From Siniperca chuatsi (taxonomy: Eukaryota; Chordata; Actinopteri; Centrarchiformes; Sinipercidae), in the NCBI RefSeq assembly GCF_020085105.1, contig NC_058061.1, forward strand, positions 737,501 through 801,500: 64,000 nucleotides of DNA. The letters run 5' to 3'. This document shows positions 46,591-58,800 of this stretch, in pieces. The number at the start of each line of letters is the position of its first letter. Within the stretch, counting starts at the first letter, position 1. The notes beneath the pieces were generated by a model. It was given only the letters and a program-made list of their open reading frames with translations. It had not been told where the DNA came from and made no database searches. The translations under genes were made by a program, and so were the position numbers.

Positions 46591-46869
46591 CCCCTATAAA
46601 AAACACTGAATAGATTTTCAAAATCTGAATCCCAGAACAGCGTTCCAGTGCTCCCCCCCCATTTCCACCACTGGTTATGGAGCTCTCAGAATTCTGCCTC
46701 GCTGATAGGAAACTGAAATCCATCTTGTCATCTGACTCTAATAAATGACAGGATGTTCTTTACAGCAGAGTTATCCTGATTAAGTGTAGATAAGTGACGA
46801 CACAACAGACTCACATGAAAAGTACAGAAAAACAAACAACCAAGTACAAAAATATTGATAATCGGCTGT

Positions 46870-47440
46870 CAGGGTCCGTCTCTCCACTGAAACTGCACTT
46901 ATTAAAGTGGTAAATGATCTTCTGTTCACTATGGATTCAGATTCCACCTCAGTGCTTTTTGTAAGTGGATCTAAGTGCAGCTTTTGACACCATAGATCAC
47001 TGTATACTCCTAGACCGACTGGAAAATCAGTGTGGTGTCTCTGGCCTGGCTCTCGTGTGGTTAAGGTCTCACCTATCTGAAAGAACACAATATTTCCTAT
47101 AACAATACTACTATCAAAATGTTCTGAAGTGAAATATGGAGTACCTCAGGGCTCTGTTCTTTTTTCACCTGAGCCTTCAGTTAGCTGCTTATTCTTGATT
47201 ACCTTGTACCTCTTACCATTATCCTTCAAGCAGGTCGGTCTCAGTCTCAATGGATCTATTAAACAGAGTACTTAGAGTCCATGTGTCGCCAAGTGCTTGC
47301 TCATAGTGGGATTTGTTGGGTCTCTGTAATTAATATTATAAAGAGTTTGGTCTAGACCTGCTCTATAGGAAAAGCGCAATGAGATAACTTCTGTTATGAA
47401 TTGGCGCAATATAAATACAATTGAATTGAATTGAACTGAA
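46870..47440 (+). mobile_element. L2-type LINE, decayed RT and 3' end
   Basis: The + strand reads TALIKVVNDLL and a damaged AAFDTIDH region (TTTTGACACCATAGATCACT, 46981-47000). [13 protein letters not shown] follows in a shifted frame, then YGVPQGSVL near 47140-47160. The 3' end, 47320-47440, finishes with GAATTGAATTGAACTGAA. It carries several stops and frameshifts. Confidence 0.7.
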
Positions 47441-47462
47441 TGTTTGTCTTGCCGACAAACTT

Positions 47463-48190
47463 CAGAATCAGAATCAGAAATACTTTATTGATCCCCGTAG
47501 GGAAACTCTTTGTTACAGCAGCTCGCCTTTACGTCAGTGCACACAGGAGAAAGTACTAGCAAACAATATGATACACTATAAAACAGGTCAGAAAATAAAT
47601 TAAGTACCAGGTGGGTATAAGTATAAGATAAACTAAGTGTTGAGTACCAAGTGGGTTTACCGGTTGATGATGATAATACAGTATAATAATACAAGGTAAT
47701 AAGCAGAGGTGCATGTACTGTCGAGAGTAATATAGGTATATAATATCAATAACAATAAATAAGAAAAACTAACATGGGAAAACTAATATTGCACAGGAGT
47801 AGTACACAGAATATTGCACAATTATTCAATTATGGCAGAGATGTTAATGATCAATGTCTAGTTTAGTGACCTAGGGTCACACAGACTGACACTTAGAGGG
47901 AGGAGTTAAAGAGTCTGATGGCCACAGGCAGGAATGACTTCCTGTGGCGCTCTGTGGTGCATTGTGGGGGGATGAGTCTTCCGCTGAAGGCGCTCCTTTG
48001 TTTGACCAGCACGTCACGGAGCGGGTGGGAGACACTGTCCAAGATGGCGTGTAGTTTACCCAGCATCCTCCTCTCTGACACCACCGCCAGAGAGTCCAGC
48101 TCCACCCCCACAATGTCACCGGCCTTACGGATCAGTTTGTTGAGTCTGTTGGCGTCCGCTACCCTCAGCCTGCTGCCCTCAGCCTGCTAC
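47463..48190 (-). mobile_element. Rex1-like LINE 3' portion
   Basis: The 3' tail is at 47463-47490. On the - strand the C-terminal RT end reads GVELDSLAVVSERRMLGKLH, then HPLRDVLVKQRSAFSGRLIP and SFLPVAIRLFNSSL, with the stop at 47893-47895. It is 5'-truncated at about 48190, within short CCCTCAGCCTGCT repeats. Confidence 0.8.
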
Positions 48191-48214
48191 CCTCAGCCTG
48201 CTTCCTGCTTTCTC

Positions 48215-48545
48215 TCCCTAGTTTCAGTTCTACTCTGCAATAATCCAGTCTGTCCTCTGCACATCCATCACTGCCTGGTTTGGATCGGCCACCAAAAGGG
48301 ACAGGAACAGGCTAAGGGACAGTCAGGACTGCAGACCTGCCCTCCATTCAAGACTTGTACCTGTCCTGAGTGAGGAAACAGACAGGAAACATCACTGCAG
48401 ATCCATCACACCCTGGTCACAACCTGTAAGCCCACAAGCCCTGCACGCCAAAACAACCAGACAGGAACAGTTTCTACCCGCAGGCCGTCACTCTGATGAA
48501 CAGTTAACACCAGTCACAGTGTCAATAACCCTGGAACACCAAAAC
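48215..48545 (+). mobile_element. LINE C-terminal fragment, other subfamily
   Basis: The + strand reads IIQSVLCTSITAWFGSATK, a continuation with RDRNRLRDSQDC, then FLPAGRHSDEQL-type residues. This resembles the C-terminal portion of another fish LINE subfamily: the sequence after the RT domain, with the cysteine/histidine-poor tail. It has frame breaks. I cannot name the family with certainty. Confidence 0.5.
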
Positions 48546-48712
48546 ATCCGCTGTAGCTACATTATACATTTACAGTTTAAATACACAGTTCTTAACATCC
48601 ATCTGTACGAACATGATAATTCTGTTTATGTCCTGGTCTTTAGCCGTTTGTCTCTTTCTATCTTCCTGTAAGTTGTTCTGTGTAACACTGAGATGAATAA
48701 ATTAATTAATAG

Positions 48713-48960
48713 CTGCTTTTTCACACCGATAAAACAAATCGCTGAACAGGTGGAAACATATTTCCTTGATGTGTGTGTGCCTTTGGATTACACAACATCT
48801 TTTTAACTTCATTTTTGGAGTAAAGACTTGGTTTTACGGGTAAAATGTTTTATTAATAATTTACTTTACAAATGCAGTCCAATACACCCGTTGTAGCATA
48901 AAGACGACTTTTATGAAGCCTATAATGTTCGGTTTTGTTGATTTATTTAAATATCTGAGT
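48713..48960. repeat. Orphan copy of the 5' flank of MFAP4-like genes B/D
   Basis: 48713-48800 and 48801-48850 match 41205-41300 and 41367-41405. The intervening bases (CATTGTTGGCACCCAAACC onward) are deleted. The match continues with GCAGTCCAATACACCCGTTG from the neighbouring MITE. No gene exon is attached. Confidence 0.8.
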
Positions 48961-49301
48961 TCTACTTTTAAATGAGTTAACAGTGTCCGTCTGCAGACAG
49001 GATTTTAGAAAATATAAATATAAGCAGTATATATATGAAAATAACTTTATAATGTAATGTAGTTATAAGCAGATATGAGGACATCTAAAGTGTTTATTAA
49101 TGTGAAGTATTTGTCAACAATTATAACTTCTATGAAGACATATTTTATATTACAGCTGTTTTATTATATTGTCATTCATTATCTGTTTACTTTTTAAAGT
49201 GCTGTATAAATAAAGTTTTTAATTATTTATTTGTATTAAATGTTACTGTTTGTCCATGTTTGATTCATTCACGTGTTCATGCTGCTGTGAAGCTTTAAAG
49301 C

Positions 49302-50430
49302 CTGCAGTAAAAGTCCCATTTATTTTTCTCATAGTTAATGTTACAGGAAATGAGAAAATCAAAAAATTTAATAGACAACAGAAAAAAATATCTGGTTCAT
49401 AAAAAGGAGGAGAAGCAGAGTGGACATAAAAACTGAAGGAGAAGGTCAACTACAACTCCCAGGGTGCATTTCGGCAAGAAACATCCAATCACAGAGCTTC
49501 ACATTCTGTTGTGTGCATCACTAACAGTGGGTGATAATAACTAAAGATGTTTGTTCACAGCTGTTTTAGAAACAAATAAATGCTAGTGCATTTCATGCAT
49601 TGCACAGCTTAACTGTTTTTCTCTTGTTGATTTTACTCATTATCAGAATCAGAATCATAAATACTTTATTGATCCCCGAGGGGAAACTCTTTTGTTACAG
49701 CTGCTCACCTTTACATCAGTGCACACAGGAATAGAAGTACTAAGCAAATCAAAATATAATGAAGTTACTTTACATTACAAAGATTGCCAAGATCTACTGA
49801 TTATTTCCACTTGATTTTATTAATGACAGACTTGAAGACACTTGTTATTCAACTTCTAAAAACATTACTATTCTCTCTAAATCGTCTCATTCTGAGCGTG
49901 TATCTTTGTATTGGACACACAGATTTGAAATTGATATCAATCTCCTTGTCTGATTCTGGCTAAGACAGCAAATACCGTAAAACTCCAATTAATAGCCTGG
50001 GCTTTTATTTGCTTCAGTCACTGAACTCAACCTGCCTGTAATTGGCCTTTAATACCTTTCACACAAAAACTCTTGCTCAGCAAAGATGGGAAATACTATC
50101 AAATTGTATATTTAAACCAGTATCAATATTACTTGTATAAAAATTAGGCTATCGAATAACATGTCAATTACAAATCATTCATTTGGATGCACACAGAGAG
50201 AGAGAGAGACCCTAGAGAGAAAGATGAAAGCTGAAGACCGAGAGCTTGGATTAATTTATATGAACAAGTGTTTTCATTACATTAACTAGACTAGATATGT
50301 CAAAGATGCTACCGATGTTTGAAAACAGATGACACAACTTCCAGAGAGCAGACAGTGACAAAGACACAGCCAGATATTGCTGCCTGTGCATTCAAGAGAT
50401 GAACAGAGAAACAGAAAACAGATATAAGAG
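49302..50430. repeat. Dispersed duplicate block, copy 2
   Basis: Counterpart of 45234-46590 with many short deletions. It becomes increasingly rich in GA towards its right end, where it merges into the GAGACA array. It includes a Rex1-like tail at 49645-49785. Confidence 0.85.
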
Positions 50431-50870
<440 letters not shown>

Positions 50871-51470
50871 TCTGGAGCTCTCTGTCCTCAAACATCTGCA
50901 GCAGAAACTAAAACTTCTTTAAATCAAAGCTGAGACGTTTTGAAGTCCCGACTGACTGCGACACGGTGAGGAATCACACACAGTCTGATGAATAAGCAAT
51001 GAGACTTAATTAAACTTCATCCCTGAAATCTAAATTCTTCATCACAAACATCGAAGGTTTCAGTGTTCAGGGTGATCAGAGCAGAATGTTTGATCATATT
51101 TAATGATAACTGATTTTGTGAAATGGTAGAAAATGAAAAGTCACATTTACACTGAAAAAATGTTTGCTTTTAATTTTAATTCTGGGTAAAATATCCTTCA
51201 AATAGCAAGCCAGAGGAAGTCTAATGTTCTGACAGATTTATTGATTACAGCCTTAAGAGTATTATTTATTGACTTTTAATGTAAAATAAATTGATCAAAT
51301 GATCCCTGACTGATTAACTTCAGCTGGACTTAATTTCACTATTAAAGTTATTAATTTTAATTGTTCATAAACTCTTAAACTAAGAGATAAGAGATTTTGA
51401 GAGGTTTTGCCCTTCTACCATTAATATCACCACAATAACTGTCTTCTCAGACCATTTTCACAATTGAGAA
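50871..51470. other. Non-coding stretch, nothing recognised
   Basis: AT-rich intergenic DNA between the purine array and the Penelope-like motif. No exon or repeat is identified. Confidence 0.5.
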
Positions 51471-51672
51471 TGACTTCCGGATGGGAGCCGAAACGTCTTG
51501 ATTCTGAAAACAGCGTCCAGATGACTCACGACTGAAACCTTTTCTACCATAATTCAAAGGTCGTTTGTGGATGTCCAGTCAGTGTTGATGGTAAAGTAGT
51601 CCATTGAAGCAGTATATTCCTCAGTGAGTCATCTGGCCACTGTTTTCAGAATCAAGAGCGTTTCTGCAGCCC
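51471..51672. repeat. Penelope-like hammerhead-type motif flanked by its inverted copy
   Basis: GGATGGGAGCCGAAACGTC at 51479-51497 resembles the degenerate hammerhead-ribozyme core (GATGAG...CGAAAC-GTC) that marks Penelope-like element ends in fish. About 40 bases from here (GAAACG to GATGACTCAC) recur inverted at 51622-51670, with a spacer of about 90 bases. The core GATGAG is GATGGG here, so catalytic activity is doubtful. Confidence 0.45.
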
Positions 51673-53135
51673 ATCATGTACCAGGATGCATTGTCATTCT
51701 CACCCAGCGGGCTTTTGAAAACAACAAAACTGGACCAGGCACTCAGAAATGTAACCGCTTCTCTGCCTGTGGTCTGCTAATTTCCTGGCTGTGTTTCAAG
51801 TTCCCGATAAAGATCAAAGGTACACACACACACCGGCAGAAGAAGCTTCCGTATGACAACAACGCTAACGCTAGCTCAAAGATGCTCTGGCTTGCTGCTG
51901 CAGTAACATTAATGAAGTCCCCCAACCATGAAAACCGCCATCCAACACACACTCGTTATTTCGTTGGCTTCAAGTGAGGCTTAACGTTCACACAGTTTCT
52001 CTTGACTGTCCCTCAGTATTACATTATATTAGTCCAACATCGCCCTGGTTACCACCTGTAGCCTATAACGTTAGCTATTACTATTCATCTATTCAGCTCT
52101 TCATCTGCCCTCTCGGCCCTGCTGGTCTTGGTTGTCTTTTCCAGTTTATCTTCGGGATCCTGAAGGGTCTCCAGCACACCATCTGTTCAAGTTTGGAGTA
52201 AAACGTTCATGCATAGTAACGCACACCCTGGGGGTTGGCGTCAGCGACATCATCCATCAAAAACTGCCCACGCTGAAATTCATTGCAGCAGAATGAGTCA
52301 GTTTCTGTTGGCCTCGGTGGGGCAGTTTGAGCGAAGGCAGCACCAGTCGAGGGTCGACAGCCATGTCCCCTTGCACGGCTGCCTCGGCCTCTCTCTGGAA
52401 TATCCCAGTTTGACTGTTGGAAACGTAGCTGCTTTGCAATACGAACAAAGACAACAAGGAGTCTGTCTTTGAGTGGCATCTCGAGCATGCCCCCTGGCTA
52501 CCCAGAGGCGGAAGCTAGAGTATGTTGTATATAGAGTATGGTGTATCAGGTGTATTCAGGTATATCAGGTGTGTCTAGATGTTTACTGGTGCATTTAGGT
52601 GTCTTGGGTGTGTTCAGGTGAGTTCAAGTGTGTTAATGTCTCTCCAGTGAATTCAAGTATCTCCATTTTCTCAATTTATCGTTGTTTAAATCATCTGTCT
52701 ATAAAATGTAGGAAAATAATATAATCTGAACCCAGTGTTGTGGTCCTGGTTGGTCCTGGTTTGGGATCAGTCCTCTTTGGCCCTGTTTGTTCCTGGATCT
52801 GGTCCTAGTTCTGGTCCTGGTCTGGTGTATCTGACCCCATCTTACTAGCAGTAAAAGCCTCTCAGGACATAAATAAACACCAACACACTGTTCCGTCCTG
52901 GTCCTGGTCTGTTGTGTGGTGTTCTGACCCCGCTGTCTTACTGGGAGTAAACATCTCTGAGCACATAAATAAACACACCGGGAGCTGTGGGACAAAGATA
53001 GACCCGTCTGTCTGGGCAGACGCCTTTTCTGACACCTGACACCTGATGCAGGCCTGTCCTCTCCACAGCCCGCCCTGGCCCGGGGGGAGGTGTCGGGTGC
53101 AGTGAACGAAGCGTTCACATCTGCACATGTTGTTG
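51673..53135. other. Intergenic region upstream of slc16a12
   Basis: No supported gene. Open frames at 51624-51977 (+) and 52207-52488 (-) match no family I know and lack splice context. 52540-52660 has short GTGT-rich AGGTGT repeats, and 52730-52950 has GGTCCTGGT repeats. Confidence 0.5.
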
Positions 53136-53137
53136 AG

Positions 53138-53146
53138 GCTATAAAG
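53138..53146 (+). promoter_or_regulatory. Possible TATA box of slc16a12
   Basis: GCTATAAAGGAGG lies about 725 bases before the start codon. It would suit a transcript with an unspliced or partly spliced 5' UTR, but distance and lack of transcript data make it tentative. Confidence 0.3.
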
Positions 53147-53866
53147 GAGGGAGCGCTTGGTTCGAGGCTGAGCAGACACACAAAAATCAAAACGCTCCTG
53201 TGGCTCTGGGTGCGCTTGGTTAATATCTCATCACCTCCAGAGTTCACGCAGAGAGGTTGGTTAATGATTGAGGGTCGGCTGGTGACTTATTGACTGAAGA
53301 AGCTTTTTAACTCAAGTTTCAGAGACAGACTCAGCTGGACTCAGCTGGACTCTGCTGGGGTTGATTCAAAGCCAGTGGACAGAAAGAAAAGAAGATGCTG
53401 TTCTATCAGTTCTTACACTTTAGTCGTCTCTACTCTCGTCTGTTTTTATTCTGTTTTCCTCACTTTTACTGAATCCTGTTGAACTCCAATTTAATTTATT
53501 CATCCTAAAATTTCTACTCAACTTTTCCCATTTCTTCTTCTTCTTCTTCTTGGCTGTCCTGCTCAGCTCCACCCGGCCGGTCATCTCCCATCAGCGGAGG
53601 AGGAGTGACCCCAGACTCTACCTGGATACCTGACATGGAGGAGTCAGCCTGCAGAGGCAGACAGCTTTAAGTCAGATCCACCTCCACACTTTAAATTGAC
53701 TGTTTTTTGAACCAACGTCTGACAAGCCTTCAGAGTTTGCCTCCAGAGAATCGGAGGTGAAGCAGCAGACGAGGACGGATTGAACGCTCAGCGAGACAAA
53801 CTCATTAACTGGTTTCATTTCTGGGACCAGACCCCCTCAGGACCACATCAGTCGGCAGCTGCAGCA

Positions 53867-53979
53867 ATGGCTGATGGGAAGCATCAGGGCAGCGTGGCGC
53901 CGCCTGTGGACGGAGGATGGGGCTGGGTGATCGTCGGCTGCTGCTTCATGGTGACGGTCTGCACACGAGCAGTGACCAG
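53867..53979 (+). CDS. slc16a12: slc16a12 coding exon 1
   Basis: Encodes residues 1-37 and part of Arg38: a short cytoplasmic N-terminus, then DGGWGW and the first membrane segment (about 17-37). The donor AG|GTAACA is followed at once by an (AC)n run and a MITE terminus. Intron 1 is 3.5 kb, the largest of the gene. Confidence 0.93.
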
Positions 53980-54609
53980 GTAACACACACACACACATGG
54001 CCACTTTATTAGGTACACCTGTATAATCTAATGCAGTCTACAAACTAAGATGGTGACCATGGTGAACATTACACCTGCTGAACATGCTGATGTTAGCATT
54101 CAGCCCAGAGCACCACTGTGTCTCAGTGCAGCCTCGCAGAGCTGCCAGCGTGGCTGCAGGCTCTCAGTCTGGTTCCAGCATCCTCAGTGGGAATATTTCA
54201 GGATTTTCTTGGTCGTCTGTGGTTATAAACCGAATCTCTTTGGGTTTTGGACAAAACAAGACATTCGAAGATGTCACCTGTACACCAAATCATTAACTGA
54301 TGATAATCTGAAAATCAAATAACCTTTAGCTGCAGCCCAAGTGTGTTTGTGTGTTCGACACACAGGTCCAACAGGTTTAACATCCACCCTCTCAGAAACA
54401 CGATCCTCTACTGGAGCGAAGCACATAAAACCTGCAGGACATTCTTCTGTAACGTCTGATCTGTAAGCATCAACACATCGCAGCCACATCTCCAGCTCCA
54501 GTAACAGCTCAGTGGCTCGGACAGGCTATGAATAGTTAAACTCAGAGTGTCGCTTGTTTCCAGGCAGCTTGTTTTACTAATGTGAAGAGAGAGAGCTTGT
54601 GTTGCTGTC

Positions 54610-54645
<36 letters not shown>

Positions 54646-55776
54646 CTTACAGCTGATGGTCAACAACATGCTTAACGTTCCTTTACTTCTTTTGCAACAG
54701 CAGAAATGTAGAACGCAAACTCCTGCATTCAGAACTGGATTTCAGTAAAAGTACACAAGTATTAAATGCAGAAAAGCCCTGACAGTAATATATTGTTGTA
54801 TTTTGTTTAAAGCTGAAACGATTAGTCATTCAGTTGACTGACAATAAAAGTATCTGGAAACTATTCTGATAATCGATAAATTCACCTAAATGTGAAGATT
54901 TTAGGATTCTCCTGACAGTAAACTGAATCTCTTTGTTTTGGACAGAAGATAAGTTGATATTGAAAATAATCGTTAGTTCTCTGCCTGTAAAATCCTGCTT
55001 TCCAAAACGTTAATTTATATAAAAATGTTTCCGATGATTTCAGTCGAACACAACAAAAAGAATAAAAAGAGAAAATGAGGCGTTCGGCAGCTGGAAGTGT
55101 TAAACGATGCTATGTTTCAGTATTATTTTATAGACAAAATTACTGATCTATTGTTGGAGAGAATTAGTAGATGAATCAATAATAAAAATAATCGTTAGTT
55201 GCAGCCCTAATTTTGTTTTCTTTATTGACGCGTTATTGTGTAGCGAGATGATTTATGCTAATTTAACACTTACAGCTGCTAAACGCCTCATTTTGTCTTT
55301 GTGGTTGTTCTGCTGCGGTGACGTCACGCAGCCACATCAGGAAGCAGATTCATGTTCATCCTGCAGATGAAACTGATTCTGCAACACAACAGCAGCGGTT
55401 CAAACCTGTAACCCTCAGCACAACCAGAGAAGAGGGAAAAGGAGCCCGTTAGCTTAGCTCGGTCGCTAACGGGACAGCGAGTGTCCAGTGCATTAAAGCT
55501 GTCAGCATGACGTCCTCCTGTCTCCTAACTGTGTGAACCAGGTCTCTGTGGTGGAGCTGTTCATACTCAATAAAACTGGATGTTAGCATCAAGGCTACAA
55601 TAGCTTCCTCCATGTGTTCACCAAGCTTACCCCCCAAATCTGTGAATTCTCATTTTGCTACAAAATGTAACACTAATATATCGTCCTCTGACTCAGCTAG
55701 ACTGAAATCTAACATGTCAGTCTGGTTTCGTGTTGCTGTAAAGGGACAGTTCACAATGAACTGCTTGACCTCCAGG

Positions 55777-55826
<50 letters not shown>

Positions 55827-58800
55827 CACTGACCGGCTGTGATACATTAAGTGAAGCTCTGAAGGTCTCAGTGTGAGACTCTGACACCTGAACAAACACC
55901 TGTTTCTGTTACGTCACCTCAGAGAGGCGACACGTTCTGCTGACATGTTCCTACAGACCTGAACTGACGGTGCGTTCAGGAGCTCCTCGTGCAGTCAGAA
56001 ACATCAACAAGGAGCACCTGCACAGGGACTCACAACTCCCTTCATTTCATGAGCAACGTTTACTTCTTCAGGCAAACACCCACATCCACACGAGTCCAGA
56101 CAAATAACATGAATACGAACACAAATACAAGTAGAAATTAAAGGAGAAACTTCAATCAACAGGCCACAAAAGAAAGAATAAAAATACCAAACACAAGTAA
56201 TAAGGTGAGTCATTAAGAAGAATATATAATGTGTCAAACATTCACAACTTGAAACCGGTTAGTATTTAACTCGGGAGGAACTTTGTTTGTCTTAGTGAAG
56301 GATTTATGAAAAGCTGCTGCAACACGATGCAGAGCACTGAAGTCGTGTTCACGTTGCTCTTCTTTGTCAACTTCAAACAGACTTCAGAGGAATCAGACAG
56401 GCGCTTTCGGTGACCTTCGACCTTCATCAGCCCCTCCCCTCTTCCTGCTCTGACCGCTGGCACACATGTTCGCAGTTCAGTCTGTGGTGTTAATTAACAC
56501 TTATTTTTAAGTGTGCTGTTGATGCACACTGTTCTCCCACAATGCAATGCTTAAAGAGGTCTGCGCGGAATCGATCAGCGGCGATCGCAGTTAGATTTGT
56601 GTCCGACTTGCTCTGACGTCACGCACACGTGGCCAACGGGAAGCTCACGAGATCGAGGCGGCCGCGTTTTTAGAGCCGCAGCTGCAGACCCAGGGCATGA
56701 TGGGAAACGCCTGGCTGCCGGCAGTTCTGACTACAAACACCACGTTTTGTAGAAAATCCTAATTTTCTGTGTAATTGTAATATTTAACGCAAGATTGCAG
56801 AATATTAGTCTCATGTGGAAGAATTCCAGGTTCTAACTATTGTGCAGCGAAAACAAATAAAAAGCTGTGAAAAGTAGATTATTATTGTTTATTGTCCATC
56901 TTTATGGAAAAGCAGGGGGATCTCTTCTGCTTCAACTTCATCAGCGATCCAGAACGCGTGTACACGACTTCTTCGGCCATAATTATCCGAACAGGTCTGC
57001 AGACTGCAGGCGGCCTCCCGGTGGATCTGACAGGATGTCAGTATTACTGGGACTTCCTGCTGGAAACTGTCCGACCTGCCGCCGCCTGATCTCAGACGCA
57101 GGTCGTCTCCAACGAGCCGCTCACAGCTGGAAGATAAGTGACAGGAAGGCTGGCAGCGTTCATGTGTTCATGAGCTCTTACATAACGGAGACTTTCACAC
57201 TCTGAGGTCCAGAACAGAAATCAGCTGAAAGTGCTCGGTTTGTCTTCACGTGCTGCACTGTTACACATTACACAACACACACACACACACACACACACAC
57301 ACCTGACCGTGCACTGACCTGCTGTGTTGTTGACCGTGCTGACTCTTCTCTCACTGCTGATATGAGACGATATCAGCAGGCTCAGAACTGACTGGTTGTT
57401 TGTTTGACTAATAATTGATCACCAATCACTGACTGATCAGTGCTGTCACTTCCTGTGTGTGTCTGCAGGTGCGTCTCCATCTTCTTCGTGGAGTTTCAGG
57501 CTCATTTTGGAGCCGACTACTCTTCTACAGCCTGGATCCACAGCCTGGTGGACTGCACCACCATGCTCTGTGGTCAGTACTGCAGCGGCACTGATGGATC
57601 AGCTGGGTCCATGTGCAAACAGCTGACTGTGTGTGTGTGTGTGTGTGTGTGTAGCTCCTGTTGGCAGCCTGGTTGGTAACCGTTGGTCCTGCCGGGTGGC
57701 TGTGATGCTCGGTGGGCTCCTCTCCTCCTGTGGGCTCCTCCTCAGCTCCTTCGCCACCAGTCTGGAGCTCCTCTACCTCAGCATGGGAGTCCTGACAGGT
57801 GGACACACACAAGAAATGTCCTCACTTTCAAAACGATGTCTCTTTTTATGCAGATAGCGTCACCCTGTGGCCATTTAGAAACATTTCTACGTGTAACTCC
57901 TGAACTTTGAGACGTAGCAGCTAAATTCTTTATTACCACATTCTTTGGCTGCATACATAAAATATTTCTGTGATTATGAATTTGTTTTTTGGATATGCCA
58001 CCCTGTTGGCGTGGCCTGTTTCACATAAAGTCCCACAAGTCTTGAACACATTGTGCAGTTGCAAACAAATTTAGATTTAGAACTTCTTCTATAGTTGGCA
58101 CTATAGAAATATAATAACTTACATCAAATAATGAGCAGTTCATCATCAAGTCCAAATGTTCCCCGACAGAATCAAGGTTTTCTCCAAAACTTTCTCCACT
58201 TATTAAATATTGTATTTTTCCAAAACCATGTCCTAATTTTCTAACAATGTCCTCACATTTCAAAATGTCCTCACTTTCCAGGTCTGGGCTTCGCTCTCTG
58301 TTACACCCCGGCCATCGCCATGGTTGGCTGTTACTTCCACCGGCGGAAGGCGCTGGCGTATGGCATCGCCATGTCGGGCAGCGGGATCGGCACCTTCGTG
58401 TTGGCGCCGGCGGTGCAGGTGCTCATCGAGCTGTACTCGTGGAGGGGGGCGCTGCTCATCCTCAGCGCCTTCGTCGCCAACCTGTGTGTTTGCGGGGCGC
58501 TGCTCCGACCAATCGCACTGCGGGAGGACGAGGAGGAGGTGGAGGGAGAGCAGGGGGAGTCAGTGGGGGAGGCGAGACTTGGTGAGGAGCAGTGCTGTAC
58601 AACACACACTACTTTATCACAGTACTTTGAGTACAAATACACCCACAGTGCTACTAGTACTCCTGGTTTGACTGCTACTATCACATAGTACATCGTAGCT
58701 ACCATGCAGTACACTAAACCCAGAATCACCATAACAACCACCCCAAACACCACAGTAACCATCTAGCAACAGGAAACCACTCTGAACACCATAGAAACCA

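Noticed and set aside
52207..52488. 93-codon - strand open frame as a gene
   Set aside because: No recognisable domain, splice context or repetition elsewhere. I cannot support it beyond being open.
53780..53866. Upstream in-frame extension of slc16a12 (from a TTG at 53780)
   Set aside because: It has no ATG. The first in-frame ATG, at 53867, has good context and gives the normal short MCT N-terminus.
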